19,391 nucleotides of DNA from CAZVWQ01 sp964631275 (GCA_964631275.1 CAZVWQ010000026.1:1-19391), one strand, 5' to 3'; positions 8,529-18,412 are shown, counted from the stretch's first letter. Notes: a model not told the origin generated them from the sequence alone. Numbers and translations are program-made.

Positions 8529-10286
8529 ATGTTTCGCCGACTACTCTTGGTATTTACTGATAACGAACTCAGAATAAAACTACTAAAAATCATTGGAATT
8601 CTTATATTTGCTAGACTTCTAGCTCATGTGCCTATTCCAGTACTACAAGTCCAAGATATTTCTCCACTTATTGATAGCGATCAAGTTTTTGGATTACTAA
8701 ATACAATTTCTGGAGGTTCTTATGGTAGATTATCTTTTGTTATGCTTGGGGTGGGGCCTTTTATTACTGCTTCTATTGTTATGCAGTTGTTAGGTGTTAT
8801 TATTCCCAGAATTAGAGAAATTCAAAAAGAAGAAGGTCAAATGGGTCAGCAAAAAATCAATCGCTGGACAAGATACTTAACTATACCTTTAGCAGCCCTT
8901 AATGCTTGGGGAATTTTACAATTCTTATCTATAGGAACTCCAGATCAAGGACCAACAATCGAATTACCAGAGATTTTAACTAATCCTGAGATCACTGCCG
9001 AAACCTTTTGGTTTTGGTTTGCTGTAATTGCTTCTATGACTGCTGGAAGCATAATTATGATGTGGCTTGGAGAAATCATCACAGAGTTTAAGATGGGAAA
9101 TGGTGTTTCTCTAATTATCCTTAGTGGTATTGTAGTTAGAGTGCCTAGTCAACTAAACCAATTTTGGCAGTATATATGGCCTAATATTAGACAATTATTC
9201 GAAAGATTTAGTTTTGAAAAATTAATCAACTGGGAGGTTTGGAAAGCTCTTCTTTGGGATAATATTCAATGGGAGCCAACTAGAAAAGGTTTCCTCATGC
9301 TGCTTATTTTTTTAGCTACTCTAACCTTAGTGATCTTCGTTAATGATGCCGTACGCAGACTTGTCGTAATTTACTCTCGACGAGGGTATACTGAAGGTAA
9401 ATCTAGAACTCTTAAAAACATTACTGCTGACTTACCAATTAAAGTAAACATGGCTGGAGTATTGCCTATTATTTTTGCAGTTTCTTTTATTTTATTTCCA
9501 ACTATTGTAGCCCGGTTTTTCTTTACGGCAAATATAGAATCAGTGAGTAATTCAGCCAGGGCAGTAGAACGATATCTCAGCACTAATCCTTCACAAGAAA
9601 TGCCTCTTGGACAGCTTCCTAACGATATTTTAGACTTTTACTATGGTAATGACCCTACTTTAATGCAAAATGCTGTTAGCTATGATCCAACTGAAGGTCA
9701 GGACTTGTTTGGATTTACAATCAATACTTTTGAATCTCAAAAAACTTTTGAATTGCCAGCCGAACCTTCTGAAGATGATCTAAAACAGCAAGCAGTGAAC
9801 AATATCGATAATACTCTGTTTAGAGGTACATGGATTGAGTTTAGTTTTGATTCTAACTATGTTGCCTTTTTACCTGATTTTGTTTTGCACTGGAATGGTG
9901 CTTTAGCTTATACTTTATTTTATTTTATTTTAGTTGTATTCTTTACTTTTTTTTATACTTCTACTGTAGCCTTCAAAACAGACGAAGTAGCCGAAAACCT
10001 ACAAAAATCTGGAGCTTATATCCCTGGTTACAGACCAGGGCAAGAAACAGCTGATTATCTAAGCTATCTTTCTAATAGATTAAATATCGCTGGCAGTATA
10101 TTTTTAGCTGTAATTGCAATTGTACCAATTATCTTTAATCAATATATTCAGTTTGGAGATGGTACCTTAACTAGTATTGTTGGAGGTACTACACTTTTAA
10201 TCTTAGTATCAGTAACTATCGAAAGTATTAAACAAATCGAAGCTCAAGCTACAGCCGTAGACTACGAAAGGTTTACTAAATACTAA
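8529..10286 (+). CDS. secY: Protein translocase subunit SecY with an enlarged outer loop
   Basis: SecY is the channel-forming membrane subunit of the Sec translocon. Family features are clear: TM2/plug region with LNTISGG (57-63), MLGVGPFITASIVMQLL (72-88), GEIITEFKMGNGVSLIILSG (181-200), the cytoplasmic loop RRGYTEG (284-290), TM7 MAGVLPIIFAVSFILFP (308-324), TM8 YTLFYFILVVFFTFFYT, the loop YIPGYRPGQETADYL, and a C-terminal SIKQIEAQATAVDYERF. At 585 residues it is about 140 longer than the usual 430-445. Most of the excess is a polar, acidic segment at about 331-452 in the external TM7-TM8 loop, which is roughly 20-30 residues in E. coli. Smaller expansions lie at 134-160 and 205-252. The gene is not in a ribosomal-protein cluster with rplO and adk, as secY usually is. 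ATG at 8529 lacks a Shine-Dalgarno. Confidence 0.95.
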   Translation: MFRRLLLVFTDNELRIKLLKIIGILIFARLLAHVPIPVLQVQDISPLIDSDQVFGLLNTISGGSYGRLSFVMLGVGPFITASIVMQLLGVIIPRIREIQKEEGQMGQQKINRWTRYLTIPLAALNAWGILQFLSIGTPDQGPTIELPEILTNPEITAETFWFWFAVIASMTAGSIIMMWLGEIITEFKMGNGVSLIILSGIVVRVPSQLNQFWQYIWPNIRQLFERFSFEKLINWEVWKALLWDNIQWEPTRKGFLMLLIFLATLTLVIFVNDAVRRLVVIYSRRGYTEGKSRTLKNITADLPIKVNMAGVLPIIFAVSFILFPTIVARFFFTANIESVSNSARAVERYLSTNPSQEMPLGQLPNDILDFYYGNDPTLMQNAVSYDPTEGQDLFGFTINTFESQKTFELPAEPSEDDLKQQAVNNIDNTLFRGTWIEFSFDSNYVAFLPDFVLHWNGALAYTLFYFILVVFFTFFYTSTVAFKTDEVAENLQKSGAYIPGYRPGQETADYLSYLSNRLNIAGSIFLAVIAIVPIIFNQYIQFGDGTLTSIVGGTTLLILVSVTIESIKQIEAQATAVDYERFTKY

Positions 10287-10592
10287 ATATACTCAGTTTA
10301 CTTTCAAAATTTAATTAACTTTAGTCTTACTGCCTAATTTGATTGTCAAATGGGTATATTTAGAGCTAGTATTTTTAGTTTATCAAAAGTTTTATTTATA
10401 CAAAGTTATCAGTTTTTTTTATCTTTAATAAAGAAGATTAAATTTTTTAAAAGATTCGAGATAAGAATAGTAAAAGTCAAAAATATACCCAAAAGCTAAT
10501 TTAAATTATGATTGAACTGAAGATTTTAGTTTGGTAAAATAAAAAAATAGAGTCAGAAAAATTTACTGATTAGTTAACAGTTTAGTGATAAA

Positions 10593-10638
10593 CAAAGCTT
10601 TTGCAAAAAATCAATTTTGCCACTAAATGTAGGCATTA
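10593..10638 (+). repeat. Diverged left half of a family A element
   Basis: Aligned without gaps to the first 46 bases of the 91-bp element, this stretch matches at about 34 positions, including CACTAAATGTAG. Its end CAAAGCTT equals the opposite terminal repeat of the intact copies. Family B copy 3 begins exactly where the similarity stops. Confidence 0.5.
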
Positions 10639-10725
10639 GTCTTGTCCCATAACCCAGATTTACAAAACTTTGATCCCATAAATAGATATTAGTCAATAGT
10701 AAAAACAGGTTTTAGACATGATTAT
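10637..10725 (+). repeat. Family B repeat, copy 3
   Basis: AGTCTTGTCCCATAACCCAG, then TTTACAAAACTTTGATCCCA, and CAGGTTTTAGACATGATTAT match the other B copies in order and spacing. Confidence 0.8.
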
Positions 10726-10816
10726 TTTATCGTTAAACTCACTATATTTAGTATTTTCTTAGAAAGTTATAAAAGTTTTAATTAAAAATTGAAATTTGGA
10801 TTAAATTTAGTATAAA

Positions 10817-11572
10817 ATGTCAGAAAAAAAAACTAAAGTCTTCTCTAACGAACAAGAGCTAAAAAACCACTTAAAAAATTATCACCGCCAGTATCCTTTG
10901 TCTGCTTATTTAAAAGAGATTGTCTATGGTGGTAGTGATGGAATTGTGACTACTTTAGCTGTGATTGCTGGCTTTAGTGGAGCTAACTTTGGAGGTGGCT
11001 TAGAGACTTCTATAGCTACCGTTTTACTATTTGGATTTGCTAATTTATTTGCTGATGGTGCATCTATGGGCCTAAGTAATTATCTTAGCTCACGTTCTGA
11101 AATCATAGCTTATAAAAAACAAAAAGAGAAAGAAAGAAAAGAAATTGAGTTAGAACCAGAAAACGAAAAACTAGAGACAGTCTACCTTCTCCAAAAAGAA
11201 GGCTTCAACAAAAAAGATGCTCAACAAATAGCTGAGATATTTTCTAAATATCCTGATTATTGGACAGAGTTCATGTTAGATAAAGAACTGCGAGTTCCAA
11301 ACACCCAAGATGACAAGCCTATAATCGGCAGCTTAATTACTTTTTTTTCTTTTATTATTTTTGGGTTTATACCCATTCTTCCGTATATTTTAGTTTCTGC
11401 TCCAAAAGCTTCTTTTGGCTTGGCTATTTTAACTAGTTTGATGGCCATGTTTTTCTTGGGGTTAGTTAGGTGGCAAGTAACAAGCGAGAAATGGTTTATA
11501 GCAGTTTTTGAGACTTTAATTGTGGGTTTAATAGCTGGCTCTATAGCATATTTAATTGGGAGCTTATTTTAG
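10817..11572 (+). CDS. VIT1/CCC1-family iron or manganese transporter
   Basis: This 251-residue membrane protein belongs to the VIT1/CCC1 family of Fe2+/Mn2+ transporters, which in bacteria are thought to export metal from the cytoplasm. The family signature is in TM1 (IVYGGSDGIVTTLAVIAGFSG, residues 35-55, with D41) and TM2 (NLFADGASMGLSNYLSSRSE, 76-95). A cytoplasmic segment rich in Glu and Lys follows (97-165; EKERKEIELEPE, LLQKEGF), as in the metal-binding domain of plant VIT1. Three hydrophobic segments close the protein (about 171-193, 199-217, 226-250). The length is normal. No ferritin-like fusion is present. The gene is alone, between repeats. Its ATG has TATAAA immediately upstream (AGTATAAAATG) and no Shine-Dalgarno. 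Metal specificity cannot be read from the sequence. Confidence 0.9.
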   Translation: MSEKKTKVFSNEQELKNHLKNYHRQYPLSAYLKEIVYGGSDGIVTTLAVIAGFSGANFGGGLETSIATVLLFGFANLFADGASMGLSNYLSSRSEIIAYKKQKEKERKEIELEPENEKLETVYLLQKEGFNKKDAQQIAEIFSKYPDYWTEFMLDKELRVPNTQDDKPIIGSLITFFSFIIFGFIPILPYILVSAPKASFGLAILTSLMAMFFLGLVRWQVTSEKWFIAVFETLIVGLIAGSIAYLIGSLF

Positions 11573-11621
11573 ATTTTAAGCCCTTGCATGATTTTTTTAT
11601 AATTAGTGTGAATTAAAAAAG

Positions 11622-11656
11622 CATACCAACTGCATTTGCAGCTTTCATAATTATCT
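11622..11656 (-). repeat. Family D repeat, copy 5, right part
   Basis: On the minus strand this reads GATAATTATGAAAGCTGC and then ends TTGGTATGC, matching the right end of family D. The left part lies at 11753-11815, beyond the inserted B copy 4. Confidence 0.65.
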
Positions 11657-11663
11657 TTAGCGA

Positions 11664-11752
11664 AGTCTTATCTGATAACTCAGATTTACAAAACTTTGAT
11701 CTCATAAAAAGGTATTAGTCAGCAGTAAAAAACAAGTTTTGAGACATCATTA
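11664..11752 (+). mobile_element. Family B repeat, copy 4, inserted in a family D copy
   Basis: AAGTCTTATCTGATAACTCA, then GATTTACAAAACTTTGATCT, and CAAGTTTTGAGACATCATT define this copy. It interrupts a minus-strand D element at a different internal position, and in the opposite relative orientation, from B copy 1. Confidence 0.75.
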
Positions 11753-11815
11753 ACCAAACAACTGACGTGTTTAGGATTTGATTTTAGCTAAAAGCTAACC
11801 TATATGCCAGTTAGA
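11753..11815 (-). repeat. Family D repeat, copy 5, left part
   Basis: On the minus strand this contains AAAATCAAATCCTAAACACG and then TCAGTTGTTTGGTT, aligning with AAAATCAATTTCTAAGCAAA CGACTTGTTTGGG of copy 3 at 19270-19314. Confidence 0.55.
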
Positions 11816-11983
11816 GACTTTAGGTATCTTAAACAACTTACTTCAAAACAAACTTAATATCTAATAAATTACCTAAGTTGAATGTGGAATTCCTATAACT
11901 ATTGCTAAAGTTGCTAGAGGTTTGAGTATAAATTTTATTTACGTTAAAAATTAACACAAAATAAATTTACAGTTAAGTTTTAA

Positions 11984-12021
11984 CAAACGCTAAAAAGCAA
12001 GCAACTTAAAACCTTCAATTT
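11984..12021 (-). other. 16S rRNA processing stem, 3' arm
   Basis: This trailer segment is the near-perfect inverse of 13563-13603 on the other side of the 16S gene. Both share GCAAGC and CCTTCAATTT blocks on the same plus-strand complement. In the transcript the two arms would pair over about 35 bases and close off the 16S precursor, the usual substrate for RNase III. Confidence 0.85.
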
Positions 12022-12071
12022 ACCTCAAACACTGTATGAGGATTTTAATTGTATTGTTTTTTGTATATAAA

Positions 12072-12079
12072 CTCCTTAA

Positions 12080-12086
<7 letters not shown>
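12072..12086 (-). other. Hairpin joining the anti-Shine-Dalgarno to the 16S trailer
   Basis: On the minus strand the 16S end CTCCTT is followed by TTT and then AAGGAG. The unprocessed RNA can therefore fold the anti-Shine-Dalgarno into a six-pair hairpin with its own trailer, with a three-base loop. Confidence 0.6.
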
Positions 12087-13558
<1,472 letters not shown>

Positions 13559-13562
13559 GAAA

Positions 13563-13603
13563 AATTGAAGGTTAATAAAGTCGCTTGCTTTTAAGCGCTT
13601 GTT
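13563..13603 (-). other. 16S rRNA processing stem, 5' arm
   Basis: This leader segment immediately upstream of the 16S gene pairs with 11984-12021 downstream of it. The matched blocks are AAATTGAAGGTT, then GCTTGCTTTTAAGCG against GCTTGCTTTTTAGCG. Conservation of both arms supports a functional, processed 16S transcript. Confidence 0.85.
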
Positions 13604-13651
13604 GTAAATTATCTGTTAAGCACTATTTTTTTAGGTTAAATAGGTTCTGAT

Positions 13652-13680
13652 AACAAATAATAAAAAACTCCTTTTGTCAA
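13652..13680 (-). promoter_or_regulatory. Probable 16S rRNA promoter
   Basis: On the minus strand a perfect -35 box TTGACA (13675-13680) lies about 75 bp upstream of the processing stem. A weaker TTATTTGTTA at the -10 position (13651-13660) follows. The 5S gene has the same CTTGACAAAA at its -35 region (18827-18835), which suggests that both rRNA genes are driven by similar promoters. Confidence 0.5.
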
Positions 13681-13859
13681 GTGATTTTTTATATTCTTTC
13701 TACATTTGAACTCAAGTTGTTATAAATTCCTTTTAAATTTTCAATATTTAAACCTAATAAATAAAAATAAAAAGTTGATAAAATAGATATAAAAAGCAAA
13801 ATATAAATCTATTAATAAAAAAATAATCCTGCAACTATAATTTCTTTTGGATTCTAAAT

Positions 13860-13977
13860 CTATACCAATTTGCACTTACAACTTTCACAATTATCTTTTA
13901 GTAACCAAGAAAGTAGCTTTTTTTAGGAGTTAATTTTGCCTAAAAGTTTATGCAAGTTGATGCAGAAATATGTATAG
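13860..13977 (-). repeat. Family D repeat, copy 4, uninterrupted
   Basis: On the minus strand it starts CTATACATATTTCTGCATCA and ends AAATTGGTATAG, giving CTATAC/GTATAG inverted ends. Its interior has AACTCCTAAAAAAAGCTACT and then GATAATTGTGAAAGTTGTAA across the point where copy 1 carries a family B insertion. It is thus the empty-site form. Confidence 0.75.
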
Positions 13978-14012
13978 GCTATCCATAATACGACTCAATC
14001 ATTTTAAGTAGT

Positions 14013-14100
14013 CTACGCTCCAATTTTTACTTTTAACTTAAAAATAAACCTTTTAAATAGAACTAAGCTAGGTTTTAATTTATAAAATGGAACGGGTTTA
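14013..14100 (+). repeat. Family F repeat, copy 1
   Basis: ACGCTCCAATTTTTACTTTT followed by AACTTAAAAATAAACCTTTT and AAATAGAACTAAGCTAG matches 19049-19136 in order and spacing. The ends resemble inverted repeats (GCTC...GGAACGGGTTT here, AGCTCGT...ACGAGTTT in the other copy). Confidence 0.7.
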
Positions 14101-14511
14101 ACAGCTGATAACTTGTCAAAGTTAATTTGAACTAGCTATAAAAGAAAATCTTTGAAAATTCAAAAAATCCTAATTTGGATTGATTTGAGACATGTTACTG
14201 ATAAAACAAAAGTAATATATTATTATATATTATATTAGGCTAATTATTTATAATACTCAGTTTTGCAAAGACTTTTTTTCAAAAAAATCACTTCATAAAA
14301 GAAAAAAAATATTAGAGTTCCTATAAATGCTTTATTAATAAAGTAATTTAGTAGCTGATAAAGAATTAGGTGTAAAAAGTAAGTTTAAATTTGTATTAAC
14401 ACCGTATTTAATTCATAAAGTTTTTACAAAAAACCGTACTTATAGAAATTGACAAAAGATAATAAATAATTTTATTACTTAATTATTGTATTTAAAATTT
14501 ATTTACTAACT

Positions 14512-14775
14512 ATGAATATATCTCTTGAAGCAATTTTATACTGGATTTTATTTGGTGCTTTGATTGGTTTTATTGTTGATTTTTTAGATAAAAAACACAA
14601 AGGCGGTCTAGTAATTAATATTATTATAGGTATTATTGGTTCTATTGTTGGAGGCTTTATTGCTGATCTATTAGGCTTCAGAGTAGACGGTGGTTTTAAT
14701 TTAGCTAATATTTTAGTTTCTATTGGTGGTGCTTTTTTGGTTGTTATTGCCTACAGATGGATTCAAAAAAGATAG
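14512..14775 (+). CDS. GlsB/YeaQ/YmgE-family small membrane protein
   Basis: This 87-residue protein belongs to the transglycosylase-associated (GlsB/YeaQ/YmgE) family, small membrane proteins often linked to envelope stress but with no established biochemical activity. It has three hydrophobic segments: ILYWILFGALIGFIVDFL (8-25), VINIIIGIIGSIVGGFIADL (34-53) and ANILVSIGGAFLVVIAYRWI (65-84). The Gly-rich second segment is typical of the family, and the positive end QKR points to a cytoplasmic C-terminus. The length is normal. It stands alone in a long spacer. The upstream text TTTATTTACTAACTATG shows no Shine-Dalgarno. Confidence 0.85.
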   Translation: MNISLEAILYWILFGALIGFIVDFLDKKHKGGLVINIIIGIIGSIVGGFIADLLGFRVDGGFNLANILVSIGGAFLVVIAYRWIQKR

Positions 14776-15672
14776 TGTGTTATGTCCCTCTTTTCGCAAA
14801 TAACCACTTTGCAGAAAGCAAAAATTTGCTTGGTTTAAGCTATTAATCTTACAAAGGTATTAGAGTTAGATGGTATGTTTTTACTGTAAAACCTATTTAA
14901 AATTTTTTCTTAGTTTAAAGGTAAAAATTAAAAATTGTTTATAATTATTTTTGAAAAGTCTATAAATGTTAGATTAAGAGCCTTTTCTAAACTATAATTT
15001 TTGAAACAAATAAAGGTTAAAAATCTTTGTTTTAAAAGGCAAGTGACCAGATAAGTTCTATAAGTTCTATAAATCTATTTCTTTATATCATAAAAAATAT
15101 ATAATAATTTCCTCATAAATACTATATTTATTTAGTTTTTTAAACGTAGATAAATCTACAGGTAATATTTTTTGAGCAATTTTGTGAGAGTTATATAAAG
15201 TTGTTGCTTTTAACTTATTTAATCAAAAAAATAAACTTTTTTGAAACCTTTAAGGCAAGAGCTAATGAGCAAGATAACAGTGCCAGTATGATTTGTAAAA
15301 ATATCTATAAATAACCAAAATTCTACGCATGTCGTATTAATTTACATAAACTTTCAGATAGAACTAATTCCTAAAAAAACTACTTGTTTGGTTCCTAAAG
15401 GGTAATTATGAAAATTGTAACTGTAGCTGCTATAGTCAAGCTAAAGAAATGATTAATTAAATATAAAATTATAGTTTGATTTAAGAGATCAAAGACTATT
15501 TTTTTCAATACTAAGCTAAATTATTATCTATATCTATATCTATGCTGATTCCGTAGTCAAGTTTGGTAATAAGGTTAAACTTAATTCAAGTTTGAAATTA
15601 TTTTATGAGTTTTAAAGGGGTGTATCTTTAAGATAACAGTCTCAAAATTTTAATCTCAAATAAAACCAAAAA
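14776..15672. other. Intergenic region of about 900 bp with repeats
   Basis: No gene is recognised. It holds a hairpin-like stretch at 15010-15055 resembling 1797-1840, a duplicated AGTTCTATA at 15054-15072, D copy 2 at 15318-15435, and a short tandem repeat (CTATAT three times, near 15525-15542). A stretch at 15556-15615 resembles 5700-5760. Confidence 0.55.
15318..15435 (+). repeat. Family D repeat, copy 2, uninterrupted
   Basis: TTTACATAAACTTTCAGATA, then AACTAATTCCTAAAAAAACT, ACTTGTTTGGTTCCTAAAGG and GTAATTATGAAAATTGTAAC show a continuous D element. It lacks the B insertions found in copies 1 and 5. Confidence 0.7.
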
Positions 15673-16695
15673 GTGAGAAAAATAATTCATGTAGATATGG
15701 ATGCTTTTTTTGCTCAAGTCGAGCAGAGAGACAACCCAGAACTTAAAGGTAAGCCTGTAGCTGTAGGTGGAGAAATTAGAGGTGTAGTTTCAGCAGCTAG
15801 CTATGAAGCTCGTAAATATGGAGTTCATTCGGCCATGCCAACTTTTAGAGCCAAGCAACTTTGTCCAAAATTAATTATAATTAAGCCGCATTTTGAAAAA
15901 TATATTGAAGTTTCTAAAAAAATCCGAGAAATTTTTAAAGAATATACTGACTTAGTTGAGCCACTTAGTTTGGATGAAGCCTTTTTAGATGTAACTAGTA
16001 ATAAAAAAGAAATTATTTCGGCTACTTATATTGCTTATGAAATCAAACAAAAAATCAAACAAAAGCTTAGCTTAACCGCTTCAGCTGGTGTAAGTTTTAA
16101 TAAATTTTTAGCTAAAGTTGGTTCTAGCTGTCGTAAGCCAGATGGTTTAACTTTGATTGATAGCGAGCATGCTCAGCCTTTTTTGGATAAGCTACCGATT
16201 CAGAAATTTTTTGGTATTGGCAAAGCTACAACCAAAAAGATGCATGCCCAGAATATCTATTATGGTAAAGATATTAGAGAACTTGGAGAAAAACAAATGA
16301 GTAATAAATTTGGAAAGTTTGGAAAGTTTTATTATAACCTGGCTAGTTGTAATGATAACCGAGAAGTTAATCCTACCAAAATTCGTAAATCTATTGGGAT
16401 CGAGAGAACTTTTTTTTCTGACCTCAAGAATGAAGTAGAAGTTATTCAAAAAATTGAAAATCTAAATCTCGAACTCTGGCAAAGAATTAATAAAAATCAA
16501 ACTAAAGGTAAAACTTTAACTCTAAAAATAAAATTTAATAATTTTCATGTTATCACCAGAGCTAAAACTAAAAAAAATTTTTTTACAGATGAATTGCAAA
16601 CTCTACAAATGGCTAAAAAACTCTTGCCAAAATTTTGGTTAGAAAAACAAAAAATTAGATTATTAGGGCTGTCTTTATCAAACTTAAATAAATAG
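15673..16695 (+). CDS. dinB: DNA polymerase IV (Y-family translesion polymerase)
   Basis: This 340-residue DinB-type polymerase copies damaged templates with low fidelity. The palm and fingers are complete: HVDMDAFFAQVEQRD (6-20) with catalytic D8 and the steric-gate position F13, then YEARKYGVHSAMP (44-56), and LSLDEAFLDVT (98-108) with catalytic D101 and E102. The thumb has a helix-hairpin-helix region (LPIQKFFGIGKATTKKM), and the little finger begins near RKSIGIERTF. The end (RLLGLSLSNLNK) shows no obvious extra clamp-binding tail, and the length is slightly below the E. coli protein. The start is GTG at 15673 (RKIIHVDMDAFF), since this places the catalytic aspartate at residue 8. No Shine-Dalgarno is visible, and no LexA-type box was noticed. 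With photolyase broken, this polymerase could carry a larger share of UV-lesion tolerance. Confidence 0.95.
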   Translation: MRKIIHVDMDAFFAQVEQRDNPELKGKPVAVGGEIRGVVSAASYEARKYGVHSAMPTFRAKQLCPKLIIIKPHFEKYIEVSKKIREIFKEYTDLVEPLSLDEAFLDVTSNKKEIISATYIAYEIKQKIKQKLSLTASAGVSFNKFLAKVGSSCRKPDGLTLIDSEHAQPFLDKLPIQKFFGIGKATTKKMHAQNIYYGKDIRELGEKQMSNKFGKFGKFYYNLASCNDNREVNPTKIRKSIGIERTFFSDLKNEVEVIQKIENLNLELWQRINKNQTKGKTLTLKIKFNNFHVITRAKTKKNFFTDELQTLQMAKKLLPKFWLEKQKIRLLGLSLSNLNK

Positions 16696-16786
16696 TCTTA
16701 TCTCAAAACAAACTAATTTTAGTTATTTTCTCTTTTAAAATAAACAAATATGATTGCGATAAAACTGGTTTTTTAAGCCAATATTA

Positions 16787-16877
16787 CAAGACTTCCGCAA
16801 GAATTGAATTTTACTACTAAATGTAGTTTTAGTTAAGTATTTAAATACAAAATATATTGGTGTCTGCGGAAGCTTTG
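16787..16877 (+). mobile_element. Family A 91-bp MITE-like element, copy 2 (at the SulP 3' end)
   Basis: It has the same length and ends as copy 1 and differs from it at two positions only (C/T and G/T in the middle and right parts). The flanks (ATTA left, AAGT right) show no clear target duplication. It ends five bases before the stop codon of the minus-strand SulP gene, so it lies just beyond that coding region. Confidence 0.9.
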
Positions 16878-16882
16878 AAGTT

Positions 16883-18400
16883 TTATACTTTTACTTCATA
16901 CTGAATATTTTTTAATTCTGAGACTACTTTAAAATCTTCTAAGATGTCTAAGATATCTGGATGTACTTTTTTACAATTTGATCTATCAACCAAGACTGAA
17001 GAGTTTTCTGGTATGGCTTTTAAGGTGTTGAGTAATTCAGCTTTATTTAAAAAGGTAATTTCTTCAGAAAGTTTAATTTTAGTAACTTCTTGACCATTAA
17101 TTTTTAATTTCTCTATTGAATGAGTATTTTGATAGTTATCTAAGAGTACAAAAAATACAGCAATTCCGCCTCCAACTATAATTCCACTAATCAAATCAAA
17201 AAACAAAACCACCAAAATAGTAGTTATAAATGGTAAAAACTCTTTCCAACCTTTTCTGTAAGCATCCAAAAAAATTCCAGTAGAAGTTAAATTATAACCG
17301 ACTACAAACAATACTCCCGCTAAACTAGCTAGCGGAATTAGATTTAGTATAGAAGGAATCAAAAACACTAAAACAATCATCAAAAAACCGTGAGTTATGG
17401 TTGATATTCTGGTCCTTCCTCCTGCTTCTACATTGGCCGAAGTTCTGATAATTACAGCAGTAACTGGGAGTCCACCTAGGATAGAAGAAATAATATTACC
17501 AACTCCTTGAGCTTTTAATTCATGGTTAGTAGATGAATTTCTACGATAGGGATCTATTTTATCACCTGCTTCAGTGCTCAAAAGAGTTTCTAAACTAGCA
17601 ATAAAAGCGATGGTTAGAGCTACTTGAAACAAATCTGGTAAAATATTTATATCCCATAAAATTTGATAATTTGGAAAGCTAAATAAATTTTTAAATTCTT
17701 GAAAATTTTGAGCTATAGGAATATTTACTAACTGACCTTCGACTTGTTTTAGCGTAGGCCAAAAAAAGCCAAAAATTTGGTTTAAGCTAATTCCAAAAAT
17801 TACAGCAACCAAAGCTCCTGGAATTTCTTTTAGGATTTTTTTAGATTTTATAAAATTAGAGTTCCAAAGAATTAAAATTAAAACCGAAAATAAAGTAATT
17901 AAAGAAGCTCCAAGTGATATATTTTCTAAAATTAAATTCAAATTTTGAAATCTAAAATCCAAATCAAAAAATCTAGAATTCCCTAAGGCATTGGGTATTT
18001 GGTTAATTATCAGTACCAAGCCAATAGAGGCTAGAATACCTTTTATCATAATATTTGGAAAAAAGTAGGCTACTACTCCAGCTTTTACAAAACCCATAGC
18101 AATCTGAATTAAGCCAGCTAATAAACCAGCTACTAAAATATTTTCAAAATTACCTAATATTCCATAACTACTAACAATAACTAAAGCTACACTAGCAGCA
18201 GGACCACTAACATTTATTTCTGACTGACTTAAAAAACCTAAAATAATACCTCCGACTGCCCCAGCAATTATACCTGAAAAGAGCGGTGCTTGAGCAGTTA
18301 TAGCAATGCCTAAACAGAGGGGTAAGGCTATCAAAAAAACTACCAAACCAGCGATTAGGTCTGTTTTTGAATGTTTTTTGTAAAAATTAATATCAATCAT
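16883..18400 (-). CDS. SulP-family anion transporter with a short STAS domain
   Basis: This 505-residue SulP (SLC26-type) secondary transporter would be an anion permease for sulfate, bicarbonate or similar ions. The N-terminal signature is clear: KTDLIAGLVVFLIALPLCLG (12-31), then ITAQAPLFSGIIAGAVGGIIL and VSGPAASVALVIVSS. The second half has SLETLLSTEAGDKIDPYRR, the family block GGLPVTAVIIRTSANVEAGG, and RISTITHGFLMIVLVFLIPS. The last 75 residues are a STAS domain of reduced length (KLSEEITFLNKAELLNTLKA...SVLVDRSNC). The SGPAA text is frequent in bacterial members proposed to carry bicarbonate, but the substrate is not certain. The region upstream of ATG 18400 is made of repeat C copy 2, starting 13 bp away; no Shine-Dalgarno is present. 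Confidence 0.92.
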   Translation of the reverse strand: MIDINFYKKHSKTDLIAGLVVFLIALPLCLGIAITAQAPLFSGIIAGAVGGIILGFLSQSEINVSGPAASVALVIVSSYGILGNFENILVAGLLAGLIQIAMGFVKAGVVAYFFPNIMIKGILASIGLVLIINQIPNALGNSRFFDLDFRFQNLNLILENISLGASLITLFSVLILILWNSNFIKSKKILKEIPGALVAVIFGISLNQIFGFFWPTLKQVEGQLVNIPIAQNFQEFKNLFSFPNYQILWDINILPDLFQVALTIAFIASLETLLSTEAGDKIDPYRRNSSTNHELKAQGVGNIISSILGGLPVTAVIIRTSANVEAGGRTRISTITHGFLMIVLVFLIPSILNLIPLASLAGVLFVVGYNLTSTGIFLDAYRKGWKEFLPFITTILVVLFFDLISGIIVGGGIAVFFVLLDNYQNTHSIEKLKINGQEVTKIKLSEEITFLNKAELLNTLKAIPENSSVLVDRSNCKKVHPDILDILEDFKVVSELKNIQYEVKV

Positions 18401-18412
18401 AAAATATTTTTC

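Larger units (their letters stand above)
10287..10816. other. Intergenic region with nested repeat remnants
   Basis: No gene is seen. The first 300 bp are AT-rich with little structure. At 10593-10638 lies a diverged half copy of family A, directly followed by family B copy 3. Confidence 0.55.
11573..11983. other. Intergenic region: family D copy split by family B
   Basis: This spacer between the VIT1-like gene and the 16S trailer holds a minus-strand D element interrupted by B copy 4. Beyond 11820 I see only AT-rich sequence. No terminator with a T tract is obvious for either flanking gene. Confidence 0.55.
13681..14511. other. Intergenic region with family D and family F repeats
   Basis: No gene is seen in this 831-bp stretch. 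It holds an uninterrupted D copy on the minus strand, F copy 1, and a very AT-rich segment (14211-14237, TATAT-type runs). Confidence 0.6.

Noticed and set aside
15525..15542. Short tandem CTATAT repeats as a phase-variable switch
   Set aside because: Only about three units are present, more than 100 bp upstream of dinB, and no promoter elements with critical spacing can be identified around them.
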